Assembly (NCBI GenBank): GCA_037043235.1
Contig: JAWRVZ010000597.1
Coordinates: 62,001 to 126,000, forward strand
DNA from: Rhodeus uyekii
Taxonomy: Eukaryota > Chordata > Actinopteri > Cypriniformes > Acheilognathidae
Reading direction: 5' to 3'
Length of the DNA stretch: 64,000 nt
Position numbers and translations under genes: made by a program. The notes below the pieces were generated by a model, which was not told the origin of the DNA, did no database searches, and saw only the letters and a list, made by a program, of their open reading frames with translations. Position 1 is the first letter of the stretch. Every line of letters starts with the position of its first letter. Positions 11,271 to 22,642 of the stretch are shown piece by piece.

Positions 11271-12626
11271 TTATACTGGCGAAGACGATCGTACCAGCAA
11301 TGCAGTCTCAGTGGTTTGTGGCCTGTTCCTGATGTTGCAAGCAATGTCACGAGAGCGTGATGGTCTGTCCTCAGGGTGAGATGCCGACCGTAGATAGAGG
11401 TGCCGTCTTTTGCATGCCCAGATACATGCTAGCGCTTCCCGCTCCCCCACTGAGTAACGTTGCTCCGTTGGGTTTAGGGAACGAGAAGCAAAGGCTATGG
11501 GCCGTTTGACATCACTCTGTACTTGTGACAGCACGGTGCCAATGGCTATGGCAGATGCGTCACAAGTGACCAGAGTGTCACTAGAAGTGCTGAAATGCGC
11601 TAGCACTGGCGGTGATGTGAGCTGAGCCTGAGTACGAATGGCCTCCGTACATGCTTGAGTCCATATCCAGGATTCGTCTTTTTGCAATAATTGTCGCAGA
11701 GGGGCTTTTGTGGATGAATATTGGGGAAGAAACTTTAAGTAGTAGCCCGTCATCCCTAGAAAGGAAGCTACTTGTGCCGGCGAAGTTGGCTCAGGGATGG
11801 ACTGGATAGCCTCCACATTGGAATGAAGTGGAGAAATGCCCTCCGCTGACAAGTTGAATCCCACAAATTGAATATCGGCCACAGCCAAGACATATTTGTC
11901 ACTGTTGAGAGTCAAGTTATGCTTGGCTAGTGCATCGAACACCTTACTTAGGTGCTCGTTATGGATATGCTTAGTCGCCCCATGCACAACCACATTGTCC
12001 AAATAAATGACCACACCCGTTAGGCCAGCAAGCACCAAAGTCATTATTTTTTGGAAGCAGGAAGGGGCGGAGCTAAGGCCAAACGGCATCCTGGTACAAC
12101 GAAAGACCCCTGTGTGAGTCACAAACGCTGTTAAGTTCCTGCTGCTTGGGTGTAAGAGCACCTGCAGATACAATCCTCTAAGGTCCAGTTTTGAGTACAA
12201 TGTAGAGCCATAGAACTGGGCTGTGAGTTCCTCTGCAGTTGGCAGAGGGTATTTGTCAGGGATTACTGCCTTGTTTACTTACCACAAATCTATGCAGATA
12301 CGTAAGGCACCTGTTTTTTTCGCAGCCACAACCAGATTTGAAACCCAGGGTGACGCATCAACAGGCTCAATGATACCCGCGTCCTGCAGTCGCTGCAGCT
12401 CTGCAGTCACCCCATCATGAAGGGCCAGGGGAATACGGTGAAGTGGTTGAATAACGGGGATGATTACGGGGTTGAGGAGAGGTTGGTGGTTAAACGTGGT
12501 GAGGCAGCCCAGCCTTTTGAACAGTGTTGGCCACTGTTGCTGCCACGTTGTAGTCACAGCCAGAATAGTAGCCCCCCCTGAGTCCAGAAATGCAAACCCC
12601 AAAGCAGTGAACAGATCCAACCCCAT
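11271..12626 (-). pseudogene. Gypsy reverse transcriptase and RNase H, broken
   Basis: The RT N-terminus reads LQRLQDAGIIEPVDASPWVS, then KKTGALRICIDLW and an in-frame TAA at about 12276, then continues in the same frame with MYSKLDLRGLYLQVLLHP and MPFGLSSAPSCFQKIM. The catalytic motif is YLDN (about 12005), not the canonical YxDD. RNase H follows with VTCDASAIAIGTVLSQ and YSVGEREALACIWACKR. The frame then drifts after about 11400. The substitution in the catalytic site and the stop make it non-functional as read. Confidence 0.85.
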
Positions 12627-12847
12627 AAAATTTGCTCCTTTTTTGCCACATGAAACACAAAAGAAGGCAGTGTTCTTTTTCCATAAGAAACAGTCAATTC
12701 AAGTGACCCCAGCATTTCTATTTTAGAGTTGCCATACCCACAAAGGGCAGTGGAGGGTTCAGCCAGGGGAAGTGAGTTAAAAACTTTCAGAATTAAGGAG
12801 CGATACACTAGCTCCTGTGTCCAGCAACAAAGGGATACTGATATCAT
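12554..12847 (-). pseudogene. Gypsy protease, broken
   Basis: Minus-strand translation starting near 12845 gives DISIPLLLDTGASVSLLNSE, holding the aspartic protease active site D-T-G-A at about 12810. A stop follows directly (SF then TAA). The rest of the protease-linker region (LPLAEPSTALCGYGNSKIEM) continues in another frame down to about 12620, so the reading frame is shifted. In the family this protease cuts the Gag-Pol precursor. Confidence 0.7.
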
Positions 12848-12850
12848 TTA

Positions 12851-13750
12851 GAGTTACAGTACATGATTTGAATGTCGCCAGTCCTGATGATACATTATGT
12901 CTAAGTGGTGCCCGCAGAATAACATAGTGTAACCCAGGTAACCTAGGTTACCGGTAAAGGGACAAACGGGAGTAAATTTTCTGAAGAAAAGGAGTTTCAG
13001 CCAATCGCTGATTGTGCTGCAGTGACAGACACTTCTAAGAGCCAATGAGAGCAGCGCACCCAGGTTGCGCGGGCACAGCTGTCAGTTGAGGGGAGATAGA
13101 GAGCGGGAGCGGGAGCGGGAGTTAGAGGAAGCAGCTGTGTGGAGCGAAGTTTAAACCCAGAAAATAGCTAAAAAACTTTGATAAATGACTGAATTTCATA
13201 GTGATATTGATTCTGAGTGGATGCGATAGTTTGAGAGAGCTATTAGCGGAGTGAGAGAAAGACGAGGCGGACATCTAAAAATAGAAGCCAATGTGGATTC
13301 ATCGAGAGTGATTCTGAATAGAATATGTGTGATTGCCTTGGCTGGGTTTTTTTGTGTGATATTTCGTTCGAGAGATCCCTGAGAAGAGATGCCACAGAGC
13401 ATACGATTACGGCGAGCCACCCGGAACAGAACGGGTAGGAGAGGTTTCCTTTTCCTTTAGGAAGAGCAGGACTCGGACCCATCAAGATTTGTTTATTTTT
13501 TGCCCCTTCTCCAATTTCTGAACCGAAAGGAAAGACTGATTTCGAGCTGGACAGTGCTAAAAAGAACCGAATCATTTGGTTCACAGACCCGATTGAATCA
13601 ACTGGTTGAATTTTGAACTGTTGACTCACAACGAAGTAACCGTTATTTTAAGGGACTGATTAATTCCGTTGAGTAATTTTAAATGAGAGTGATTTCTATT
13701 TCTATATTGTGTTGAATGTTTTATTTTGTTTATTATTGACTGTTTTTTTT
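12851..13750. other. Unclassified stretch
   Basis: No gene is recognised. A GC-richer segment (13040-13140) contains tandem GAGCGGGAGCGGGAGCGGGAG. The block could be untranslated leader of an element, but no partner repeat was found. Confidence 0.3.
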
Positions 13751-13756
13751 CCATTG

Positions 13757-13920
<164 letters not shown>

Positions 13921-14183
13921 CTGACGGATACTGTTGGGTTCATCGAGTGTTTTATTTCTTTCTTTGATTTGTATGTATATAAATGTGTTTTTTAATATAT
14001 TGCAATAATAATTAATTGACTTTTAATATAAAATTTCAAAAGACTTTTGCAGTCGTTATTCGCCTACTTTGTTGCCATCCTCTCTCCAGAAGCCGTGCCC
14101 TTCTTCTGATACCTAGGCCCATATTGAGTATTATCAAGTGTGACACGTCAGACACGTGCGCGCTACAATAGGGTTCAATAGAC

Positions 14184-14303
14184 AATTGGAAAAGTTTTTG
14201 GGGCAGACCTGACCTGTTAAAAAGAGATGGTATTCATCCCACCTGGGATGGTGCCGCTCTTCTCTCTAGTAATTTTTCACATAGTCTTAGAGCTAAACCT
14301 TGA
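14184..14303 (+). pseudogene. LINE ORF1 esterase-like domain, C-terminal end
   Basis: The frame reads NWKSFWGRPDLLKRDGIHPT then WDGAALLSSNFSHSLRAKP and TGA at 14301. R-D-G-I-H-P matches the DxxH end motif of the SGNH/GDSL-like esterase domain known in ORF1 of zebrafish L2/CR1 LINEs. The N-terminal GDS and GxND blocks were not found upstream, so the domain is 5'-truncated. The endonuclease starts about 240 bp downstream. Confidence 0.6.
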
Positions 14304-14539
14304 CTAACTGGGGTCCAGATCAGGAAGCAGACAAACTGGCTAAACCGACCGTCTGCTAGCTGTCTCACGTCACAGAGGTCAGATAAATTACAACACATAG
14401 AGACTCTTTCTCCTAGATATCCTATAGAGACTGTGTCTGTTCCACGAATTAGCAAATACAAAAAACTCTCAAAACCGTTTAAGAGTAAAAATTTAATTAA
14501 ACTAAGAACGGATATAACACAAATGAACAAAAGATAAAG

Positions 14540-15000
14540 CTTGGGTTACTGAATATACGATCCCTTTCCTCAAAAGCACTTATTGTAAATGATATAATTA
14601 CAGATCATAAACTAGATGTGCTGTGTTTGACAGAAACCTGGCTAAAACCAGATGATTACATTACTTTAAATGAGTCCACCCCTCAAAATTACTGTTACAA
14701 ACATGAGCCTCGTCTGAAAGGTAAAGGAGGAGGTGTTGCTGTAATTTATAGTAACACGATCAGTACTGCTCAAAGATCTAATTTGAAATATAATTATTTT
14801 TAAGTGATGGTCCTTAATGTAAAATTATTTAGTCCAAGTAATAATTCCTGTTTAACTTTTGTGCTGGCTATTCTATACAGGCCACCAGGGCACCATACAG
14901 ACTTTATCAAATAATTTGCTGATTTTCTCTCAGACTTAGTAATGTCTGCAGATAAAGTCATAATTGTTGGTGATTTTAATATACATGTAGATGTAGCGAA
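14540..15000 (+). pseudogene. LINE endonuclease, N-terminal half
   Basis: The translation starts LLNIRSLSSKALIVNDIITD and continues with LCLTETWLKPDDY, LKGKGGGVAVIYS, a stop after SNLKYNYF (about 14803), then LAILYRPPG, a second stop, and KVIIVGDFNIHVD at about 14955-14995. These are the metal-binding and catalytic landmarks of apurinic-type LINE endonucleases. The second half resumes after the insertion near 17078. Confidence 0.8.
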
Positions 15001-15601
15001 TCTAGCTCAAGGGAAATGGTGCGGGATTTATGCATGCATTTAATCGTGTTATGATCAAGCATACATAAATTGGCACAACGGAGAATTTGGATATTAACAG
15101 TTAATTATAATGGATTATAACAATTATTAATATCTATGGCTTGATTCAGCTTGTAGAATATTCTTTAATTCTATAATTGAGTTCAAAAGGACAGATAATT
15201 GTCCAGCTACTATTCACCGTATAAGAACTCTGGAAAGGTTTCTTTTGGCCACAAAGAAGGATCTTTCCGTTAATTTGTAAGAGGGTCGGTTCACCGTAAA
15301 AGTGACTTATGGATGAGCAATTCAAAGACAATCACGTGGATATATTTTAATAATCGACAAACAATAAACAAAACATACACTGATTAAATGAAAAAGGGAA
15401 AAAGAGAGAATAAGAAAGAGAGTAGGAGAGAGAGAGAGAGAGAGAGATATAGAGAGAGAGAGTGACAAAGAAAGGTGGGATTACAGGCAATAACCTATTG
15501 AGAACAAGCAAGGAATCAGACCAACTTATTGGTATAAACTCAAAACTCTTAACGATCGTTAAGGGATACTTGCATATGATTCTTTCATGGCTGGTCACGA
15601 A

Positions 15602-15603
<2 letters not shown>

Positions 15604-15643
<40 letters not shown>
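15604..15643. repeat. (GT)n microsatellite
   Basis: Twenty GT units in a row. A purine-rich AG tract lies about 140 bp upstream (15425-15470). Confidence 0.95.
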
Positions 15644-15646
<3 letters not shown>

Positions 15647-16322
15647 AATTCCGCGATCTCGTCCATGTTTGGAAGCTTGCGGGGTGGGTCTGTTGGAGTC
15701 CGCGGTGAGTTCAAATTTGATTCTTTGTCTTGTAATGTCCTTTTAGAAAATGGCGCGCAGGAGGATCTGAGAATCCGCGCAGAAGAAGAGTAGGGAAAGC
15801 GAGCAGAATAAAAAGAGAGACTGGTCCTTAGCCTGCAGGCGTTTTTAAAAGTCTGCCTGGCCATGCCTATTTTTGTCGGGACAGTCAATCAGAGTGAAGG
15901 AACTGAGAAGCGGGAATCTTTCCTTTGTTCTTGGGTCTCATCGGATTAACATCTTTTATGGCCTTCTTAAGAATGCGGACTTTTGTTTTTGGGCATAAAG
16001 AAAGAGTTTGATGCATCATAGCACACCGAAACAAACATAGTTAATCTAGAAATGATGAGCCAAAGATTTCAAAACCAATCACGGCTATATTAACTCTTGA
16101 AATGAAGGCAAGGTAAAAATTGACATTGTTCTACATAAGTATTTACTAATTATAAGCTTATAAACTACAACACACACATAAAATAACAAAAAACATACAT
16201 ACATATACGTAAAACACATCTACATGGAAAATAACATCTAAAACATCTAAAAATGGAAAATAACTAGGTTAAAGTCACATGGCACGTTCTGGGGTGTTTT
16301 GGTATGTGTCTGTGTGCTAAGG

Positions 16323-16862
16323 CAGTGGTCCCCAACCCGGTCCGGTCCGTAGATGTTAAATGGTACCGGGCCGCGGAGCGCATTCGCGGACCGGTCCGTG
16401 AGCTGCTGCAAACGGCTGCAAGCGGCTGTGGCGCTGTGCCTATGGAGGCGTTTGAACAGTATATAGGCGTTTAATATAGGCGTTTGAACAGTATATAGGT
16501 GTTTAATATAGGCGTTTGAACAGTATATAGGTGTTTAATATAGGCGTTTGAACAGTATATAGGTGTTTAATATAGGCGTTTGAACAGTATATAGGTGTTT
16601 AATATAGGCGTTTGAACAGTATATAGGCGTTTAATATAGGCGTTTGAACAGTATATAGGTGTTTAATATAGGCGTTTGAACAGTATATAGGTGTTTAATA
16701 TAGGCGTTTGAACAGTATATAGGCGTTTAATATAGGTGTTTGAACAGTATATAGGTGTTTAATATAGGCGTTTGAACAGTCTCGCTTGCGCTCGCACCGG
16801 TCCGTGGCAAAGTTATCACACGTTTACCGGTCCGCGGCACAAAAAAAGGTTGGGGACCACTG
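16323..16862. mobile_element. hAT MITE with internal minisatellite
   Basis: Perfect terminal inverted repeats CAGTGGTCCCCAACC and GGTTGGGGACCACTG. Both ends are flanked by the identical 8-bp sequence TGCTAAGG (16315-16322 and 16863-16870), the hAT-type target duplication. The interior is mostly an array of a 32-bp unit. Confidence 0.88.
16447..16790. repeat. 32-bp minisatellite, about 10.5 copies
   Basis: The unit is about GGCGTTTGAACAGTATATAG plus GTGTTTAATATA. GTTTGAACAGT recurs eleven times at a strict 32-bp spacing (first near 16450, last near 16770). Variants alternate between GGCGTTT and GGTGTTT. Confidence 0.92.
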
Positions 16863-17077
16863 TGCTAAGGTGTAAATGAGTATCTCTGGGTCCTTAGGGG
16901 TGGGGGCCGTTTTATGATGGTGTTCTTTGAAATGCAGAAGGGAGTTAGAGTGGAGGTGGAATTGTTTGTGTTTTAAAGGCATTAAGCTGTCGATCCGCAG
17001 ACTGGCTGGAGCCATCTATGAAATCACATTTTCAATCAAATATTGAATCTGATCGATCATTCATGAGAACAGCCCTC

Positions 17078-17467
17078 TACATAGATAATGAAAAAGACGC
17101 ATTGGGATTGGCATTTAGAGACATTTTAAACTCTATTGGAGTTACACAACATGTATCAGGACCCACTCATTCTCGTAATCATACTTTAGATCTAATATTA
17201 TTGCATGGGATCAATGTTGATACTGTTCAAATTCTGCAGCAGAGCGATGACATCTCAGATCATTAGTTAGTTGCGTGTAGACCCTTAGCCAAAGTCGAAA
17301 AACTAACTCCCTGTTATAAATATAGTAGAACTATCACTCCTAACACAAAAGATAGCTTTATAAATAATCTTCCTGATCAGTTTGATCAACTTAACATCCC
17401 AGATAGCCTAGAAGAACTTGATGTTGCAACAGAAACTATTAACTCTGTCTTTTCCAACACTTTAGAC
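17078..17467 (+). pseudogene. LINE endonuclease, C-terminal half
   Basis: The frame reads DNEKDALGLAFRDILNSIGV, then VSGPTHSRNHTLDLILLHGI and QQSDDISDH, which contains the S-D-H endonuclease end motif (about 17262), followed by an in-frame TAG. After the stop the linker region continues (LPDQFDQLNIPDSLEEL) until the hAT insertion at 17468. Confidence 0.8.
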
Positions 17468-18795
17468 CAGGGGTCTCAAACTCAAATGAGCTGGGGGCCG
17501 CAGGAGGCAGAGTTTGGGGGAGGCAGGGCCGCATCAAGTATTCCACAACATTTTTTTTTTCTCAAACGTCATTATTTACAGTTCTTTAACTTCAATGGGT
17601 TCTTCTGAGCATGAACTGTCCTGAACATAAACAGAGTATTGAAGAACATGAACGGTTCTTCTGAATATGACTTGTCTTGCCTACTTCTTGCTGCCAGAGA
17701 CCTGCAGATCTTCCTCTCACACAGCTGAGCCACATTTGGCTTGAGAGAGGAAACAGTTGAGACTCTCAGTATAGCTTGAGATGATCGTCAGTAAGTAGAC
17801 CTGTACTTGGACTTACTGAAGTTCAAGGTTGAGGAAAAAGTTACAAATTTTTTCGAGATACTAAGTCATTATTATGATAAACTGTCATTATTTTGAGATA
17901 AGTCAATATTATTAGAAACGTTCTCATTATTTCGAGATATTAAGTCATTATTATGAAACTTTCTCATTTTGTCCAGATACTAAGTCATTATTGTGAGAAA
18001 CTTTCTCATTTTTTTCGAGATACAAAGTCATTATTTTGAGAAACCCTCTCATTATGACTTAAATAATATTTTTTTTTCTCAACTGTGGCGGAAACGGGCT
18101 TCCATACTTTCCTGATGACATGAACATCGTAACGTGTATATGGTAGAAAATACTGAGAAATACTGCTACCGAGTTGATAATTATCAGCTGGGACTGTGGG
18201 ACAGCATTAATAAATGTACTATATACAAACAATGGGATGCAGCCATGGAGGCGTTTTTATTATTATTATAGGCGATTTTATTTTCTATATTATAACACCG
18301 ATGTCCCGCAAATCAGCCCATTTCAAAAGATGGAAAAACAAAATACAATCCGCATGACGCTAAATCCAACGCCGATAACAGTAACATTCAATTCGTCCAG
18401 CTCATAGTAGAACATGCTCAATTTCAATCACAATAAGAAGTAATAATTCTATGACGGCTTTGACAAATGTGATGTTACACGGGCAGCTAAGTTTCTCTGT
18501 CTGCCTCAAGCCCGGCTGATGCCCCGCCCCCGGGAGTCATTTACTCCACTGTGATTGGCCCCCGGAGTCATTTACTCCACTGTGATTGGCCCCCGGGATT
18601 TATGTACTCCACTGTGATTGGTTGGCTTGTACAGCTCCAGCTCGCACGAAAAAAGAACCTTTTGCACACACACACAACGCGGTAAAGCGCTATTAATTTG
18701 AAACTCGCGGGCCACACTTACATTAAACTTTCATATGGTCCCGCGGGCCACAAAATATCGTTGGATCGTTGGATGCCGCATGTTTGAGACCCCTG
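17468..18795. mobile_element. Non-autonomous hAT transposon
   Basis: Termini are CAGGGGTCTCAAACTC and GTTTGAGACCCCTG. An exact 8-bp duplication CTTTAGAC flanks the element (17460-17467 and 18796-18803). The interior has no transposase. It holds about 40-bp repeats with TCGAGATACTAAGTCATTATT (17850-18060) and three 31-bp repeats with TTTACTCCACTGTGATTGG (18530-18625). Confidence 0.9.
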
Positions 18796-18806
18796 CTTTA
18801 GACACT

Positions 18807-19146
18807 TGTAACAGCTATAGTGGATGACAAACACGGAAGACACGAACGGCAGGGATCAACTCAAAACTCTTTACTATAACAAAAACGAAAAACACTTTAA
18901 ATACAAAATGAAACGGCACACTTGTGCGGAAAACCAACAGAAACTCGGAAGGACACGGGACTAGGAAACACAGACATGGGATCGCTAACAATCGACAAGG
19001 ACAAGGCATTACATACGGGCTTAAATACACATAGGAATAATGACATACACCTGACGCTAATAACAATGGGGAGTGGCTGACGTGATACTCAACGGGAACA
19101 CAAGGATCACACAGGAGGAAAGTGATGATATGACATGACTGTGACA
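18807..19146 (-). repeat. LTR (3' LTR in element orientation)
   Basis: 340 bp, beginning TG and ending CA, nearly identical to 20634-20968. It contains the extra GATAT near 19127 that distinguishes it from its partner. The purine-rich GGGATGGGGAGCTAC next to it on the minus strand is a plausible polypurine tract. Confidence 0.92.
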
Positions 19147-19254
19147 GTAGCTCCCCATCCCGGAAGGCGCGACCTCGTGCCTAAACTGAACTAACAGCGG
19201 AGGGAGGGGGACCAGGAGGAGGATGAAACAAGAAAAAAGAGTCCAAAAAACACA

Positions 19255-20630
19255 CTAAACAGTCCAGGGTGGAGTGGAAGGTGGAAGGAGCCAGGGGGAA
19301 GCCGGGAGCAGGGGGCACCAGAAGATGGTCCAGAGACCAGCCAGGATGAAGCCCCAGGGCGGAGTCGAAGGCGGGAGGAGCCATGGCGACGGCCGGGTGG
19401 TGGATGGAGTCCTGGGGACGACCGACTTAGACGACGTCACGGCAGGAGGTCCAGATGAAGCCGACGATCCGAAGAGCCCACCCGAGACCGCTGGCCCTGG
19501 AGACCGAGGTGGAACCGCGGCGACGAGCGTCCGAGGTGGAGCCGAAGAGACCGAGGACAGAGGCGGAGCCGGAGCGACGGAGGACAGAGGGGAAGCCGGA
19601 GGGAAGGAGGAGCCAGACGAAGCCGAAGGCGGAGGCAAGGCGATGACTGACCAAGGCGGAGCCGGAGGGACGAGGGAGCCCGGTGGAGTCGTATGGCCGA
19701 GGGTCTTTGGTGGAGCCGAGGGAGGGAGGAGCCAAGGTGGAGCCGATGTGTCGACGGGCCGAGGTGGAGTGGTTGGCACAGAGGTAGGAGGCGGAATCCA
19801 GAAAACCTCTGTTCCAGTCGATGCCGGTGGACCGCCAACACATGGCAGCTCCCAGATGTTAATGGGAGCTGGTGATGGGGCGCGGGACAATGGCAGAGGT
19901 GGGAGTGAGTGCTGGCTGGGTAGTGGTGGTGGGAGAGGGAGGCTGGGTGGGAAGTCGGGACACAGTTCAACGGCCTGGGGACACAGTTCAACGGCCTGGG
20001 GACACAGTTCAACGGCCTGGGGACACAGTTCAACAGCCTGGGGACACAGTTCAACGGCCTGGGGACACAGTTCAAAACGACCCCTACGTCGTCCAGCAAA
20101 CCAGCCCCAATTCTCAACCGAAGTGCCCTCATCGATGGCTGACATTGCCGGCTCACGCACCTGGTCAGACTTCTGAGGGACGGGTTCCGGGGCGATGAAT
20201 CCTTCCGACCTCTGTCTCGGTCTGGGCTCGTCAATCGTGGCGGCGGCGTCTCCACGGTCTGCGGTGGGCTCTGGTGACGTCATCTTGTCGATCGTGCACG
20301 GTGGTGAATGGCTGGTCTCCGGCGGTGGAGTGGGGCTGGCGTCGTCCTCGGCTTGACCGACGGTACATGACGATCCGTTGTGTACCAGCACCCACTCCAC
20401 GTAGGTGGCGAAATCTTCCTTCGGACCGCCCGCTGGAATGCGTGCCTTAGACGACGCGCTCAGCCCGGCGTGGTAGAAACTGGAGAGTCGTCCGGGTAGC
20501 GAGTTAGGCATGCTAGATCAAAGAAATTCCGCGTGTACTCTTCCAGCGAGCGGTTTCCCTGCTCCAGCAGCAGAAGGGCAACATCAGGGGAATCCATGAA
20601 GTCTATTATGGCGACAAACCAGGTCGATTG
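19255..20630 (-). pseudogene. Gag-like protein, proline-rich, frameshifted
   Basis: The N-terminal part (20630-20480) reads SPDVALLLLEQGNRSLEEYT and FFDLACLTRYPDD, like the helical core of fish gypsy-type Gag. After a frameshift near 20490 it continues as a 418-residue frame with SSFYHAGLSASSKARIPAGG and FATYVEWVLVHNGSS. Then come an acidic/proline-rich stretch, five copies of the heptapeptide ELCPQAV, and a long Pro/Ser/Ala-rich tail ending at 19255. No zinc knuckle, protease or RT is seen. The tail is low-complexity and its function is unknown. Confidence 0.65.
19960..20078. repeat. 21-bp tandem repeat inside gag
   Basis: The unit is ACACAGTTCAACGGCCTGGG plus G, five full copies and one partial. 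The period is a multiple of three, so the gag frame stays open and encodes repeated ELCPQAV. Confidence 0.93.
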
Positions 20631-20633
20631 TTC

Positions 20634-20968
20634 TGTAACAGCTATAGTGGATGACAAACACGGAAGACACGAACGGCAGGGATCAACTCAAAACTCTTTA
20701 CTATAACAAAAACGAAAAACACTTTAAATACAAAATGAAACGGCACACTTGTGCGGAAAACCAACAGAAACTCTGAAGGACACGGGACTAGGAAACACAG
20801 ACATGGGATCGTTAACAATCGACAAGGACAAGGCATTACATACGGGCTTAAATACACATAGGAATAATGACATACACCTGACGCTAATAACAATGGGGAG
20901 TGGCTGACGTGATACTCAACGGGAACACAAGGATCACACAGGAGGAAAGTGATGACATGACTGTGACA
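20634..20968 (-). repeat. LTR (5' LTR in element orientation)
   Basis: 335 bp partner of 18807-19146. Because gag is on the minus strand, this right-hand copy is the 5' LTR. Confidence 0.92.
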
Positions 20969-20973
20969 ACACT

Positions 20974-22642
20974 GTTGCTCCGTTGCGCTTAAAGAAGATT
21001 AAAGAAAATAGTCCAACACCGTGGTACAATGAGCACACCCGGGCCCTCAAGAGAGCAGCCAGAAAAATGGAGCGAAGCTGGAAAAAAAATAAGCTTGAGG
21101 TTTTTCGCATTTCATGGAAAGACAGATTGCATTCAGAAAGGCCTTAAAATCAGCTAGATCTGCTTACTTCTCTACCCCCTTAAAAGAAAACAAATACAAC
21201 CCTAGGTATTTATTTGATACAGTGACTAAACTAACAAGAAATAAAGCCTCAACCCCAGATGCTTTAAAACAGCACAGCAGTAATGACTTCATGGACTTAT
21301 TTACTTGCAAAATTCATAACATTAGAGAGAAAGTTATAACCATGCAACCGTCTACTACAATATCACAAAATACAGTAAATTTTAGTGTCCCTGAAGGAAA
21401 ATTCCACTCCTTTACTGCTATTGGGGAGGAAGAATTGTCTAAACTCGTTAAATCATCAAAATCAACAACATGTATGCTAGACCCAATACCAACTAAGCTA
21501 CTGAAAGAGATGCTTCCAGAAATCATAGATCCTCTTCTTAATATTATTAATTCATCTTTGTCATTAGGATATGCACCAAAAACCTTTAAGCTAGCCGTAA
21601 TTAAACCACTTATTAAAAAAACACAACTTGATCATACAGAATTTGTTAATTACAGGCCGATATCAAATCTACCTTTTTTGTCAAAGATTCTAAAAAAGGA
21701 AATATCTTCACAACTATGTTCCTTTCTTGAAAGAAACAACATCTACGAGGATTTCCAGTCAGGATTTAGACCATATCATAGTACTGACACTGCTCTCATA
21801 AGAGTTACAAATGATTTGCTCTTATCATCTGATCGTGGTTGTATCTCTCTGTTAGTGTTACTGGAACTTAGTGCTGCATTTGATACAATCGACCACAAAA
21901 TGCTTCTAAATAGACTTGGAAACTATGTTGGCATTAGTGGAATTGCATTAGCCTGGTTCAAATCATACTTATCTGACCGTTATCAGTTTTTAGCAGTAAA
22001 TGAGGAGATGCCATATCGATCACAGGTTCAGTATGGAGTTCCTCAAGGTTCAGTACTAGGACCATTGCTTTATACCCTGTACATGTTTCCTTTGGGGACA
22101 ATTATTAGGAAGCATGGCATTAGCTATCACTGTTACGCTGATGATACTCATTTCTATATTTCTTCTCATCCTGATGAAACGTACCAATTCACTAAATGAA
22201 CAGAATGCATAACTGATATAAAAAAAATTGGATGACTAATAACTTTCTACTGCTTAATACTGCAACAAAAAAAAAAACAGAGATTCAAATTAGTGAGAAA
22301 ATTATTAGACCAAAAAGTTCAGCACGTAATAATCTAGACTACTGCCTAACACTCGATGGCTGCCCTGTCAAGGTTTCTAACTGTTCGTCGTCAGTTAGAA
22401 ACCTGGGTGTGCTCTTTGATACCAATCTTTCATTTGAAAGCCATTTTTCTAGCATCTGTAAAACGGCGTTCTTCCATCTTAAAAATATATCTAAATTGCG
22501 ACATATGCTCTTAAAGACAAATGTGGAAAAGTTAGTTCATGCGTTCATGAGTTCAAGGCTACATTATTGTAACGCTCTACTAGGTGGTTGCCCTGCACGC
22601 TTAATAAACAAATTCCAGCTGGTCCAGAATGCAGCAGCTTGA
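20974..22642 (+). pseudogene. LINE reverse transcriptase, broken
   Basis: Before the first ATG the frame shows PWYNEHTRALKRAARKMERS. The open segment 21114-22199 (361 aa) contains NYRPISNLPFLSKILKKEIS, LLELSAAFDTIDHKMLLNRL, YGVPQGSVLGPLLYTLYMFP and the catalytic CYADDTHFYI at about 22135. A stop at 22197 and a frameshift move the rest to another frame (22232-22642), ending at TGA just after LVQNAAA. Downstream codons to about 22770 still resemble the LINE (LHWLPIKHRIHFKILLITYK). It belongs to the same LINE as the endonuclease segments upstream. Confidence 0.85.

Larger units (their letters stand above)
10633..12850 (-). mobile_element. Ty3/gypsy-type LTR retrotransposon, pol remnant
   Basis: Reading on the minus strand from 12850 to 10633, the order is protease, reverse transcriptase, RNase H, integrase. 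That order (integrase last) is the Ty3/gypsy order. No LTRs or gag were found on either side. At least one stop and two frameshifts break the polyprotein. Confidence 0.85.
14998..17077. mobile_element. Unclassified insertion block in LINE endonuclease
   Basis: The LINE frame stops after GDFNIHVD and resumes with DNEKDALGLAFRDILNSIGV. The 2 kb between is foreign. Boundaries are approximate; TACATGTAGAT on the left and TACATAGAT on the right may be a degenerate target duplication. Contents include (AG)n near 15425-15470, (GT)n at 15604-15643 and a hAT MITE at 16323-16862. No protein is recognised. Confidence 0.5.
18807..20968 (-). mobile_element. Young non-autonomous LTR retrotransposon (gag only)
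   Basis: Two LTRs (18807-19146 and 20634-20968) start TGTAACAGC and end CTGTGACA. An exact 5-bp duplication ACACT flanks the element (18802-18806 and 20969-20973). By eye the LTRs differ by two substitutions and one 5-bp indel, so insertion is recent. The only coding sequence is a minus-strand gag-like frame; no pol is present, so it must be mobilised in trans. It sits inside the LINE next to the hAT. Confidence 0.92.

Noticed and set aside
16447..16790. Regular 32-bp repeats resembling a CRISPR array
   Set aside because: No unique spacers, repeats are directly adjacent, and they lie inside a eukaryotic MITE.
19274..20176. 300-residue plus-strand open frame, Gly/Glu-rich
   Set aside because: Antisense shadow of the GC-rich gag frame; no motif, and LTR orientation supports the minus strand.
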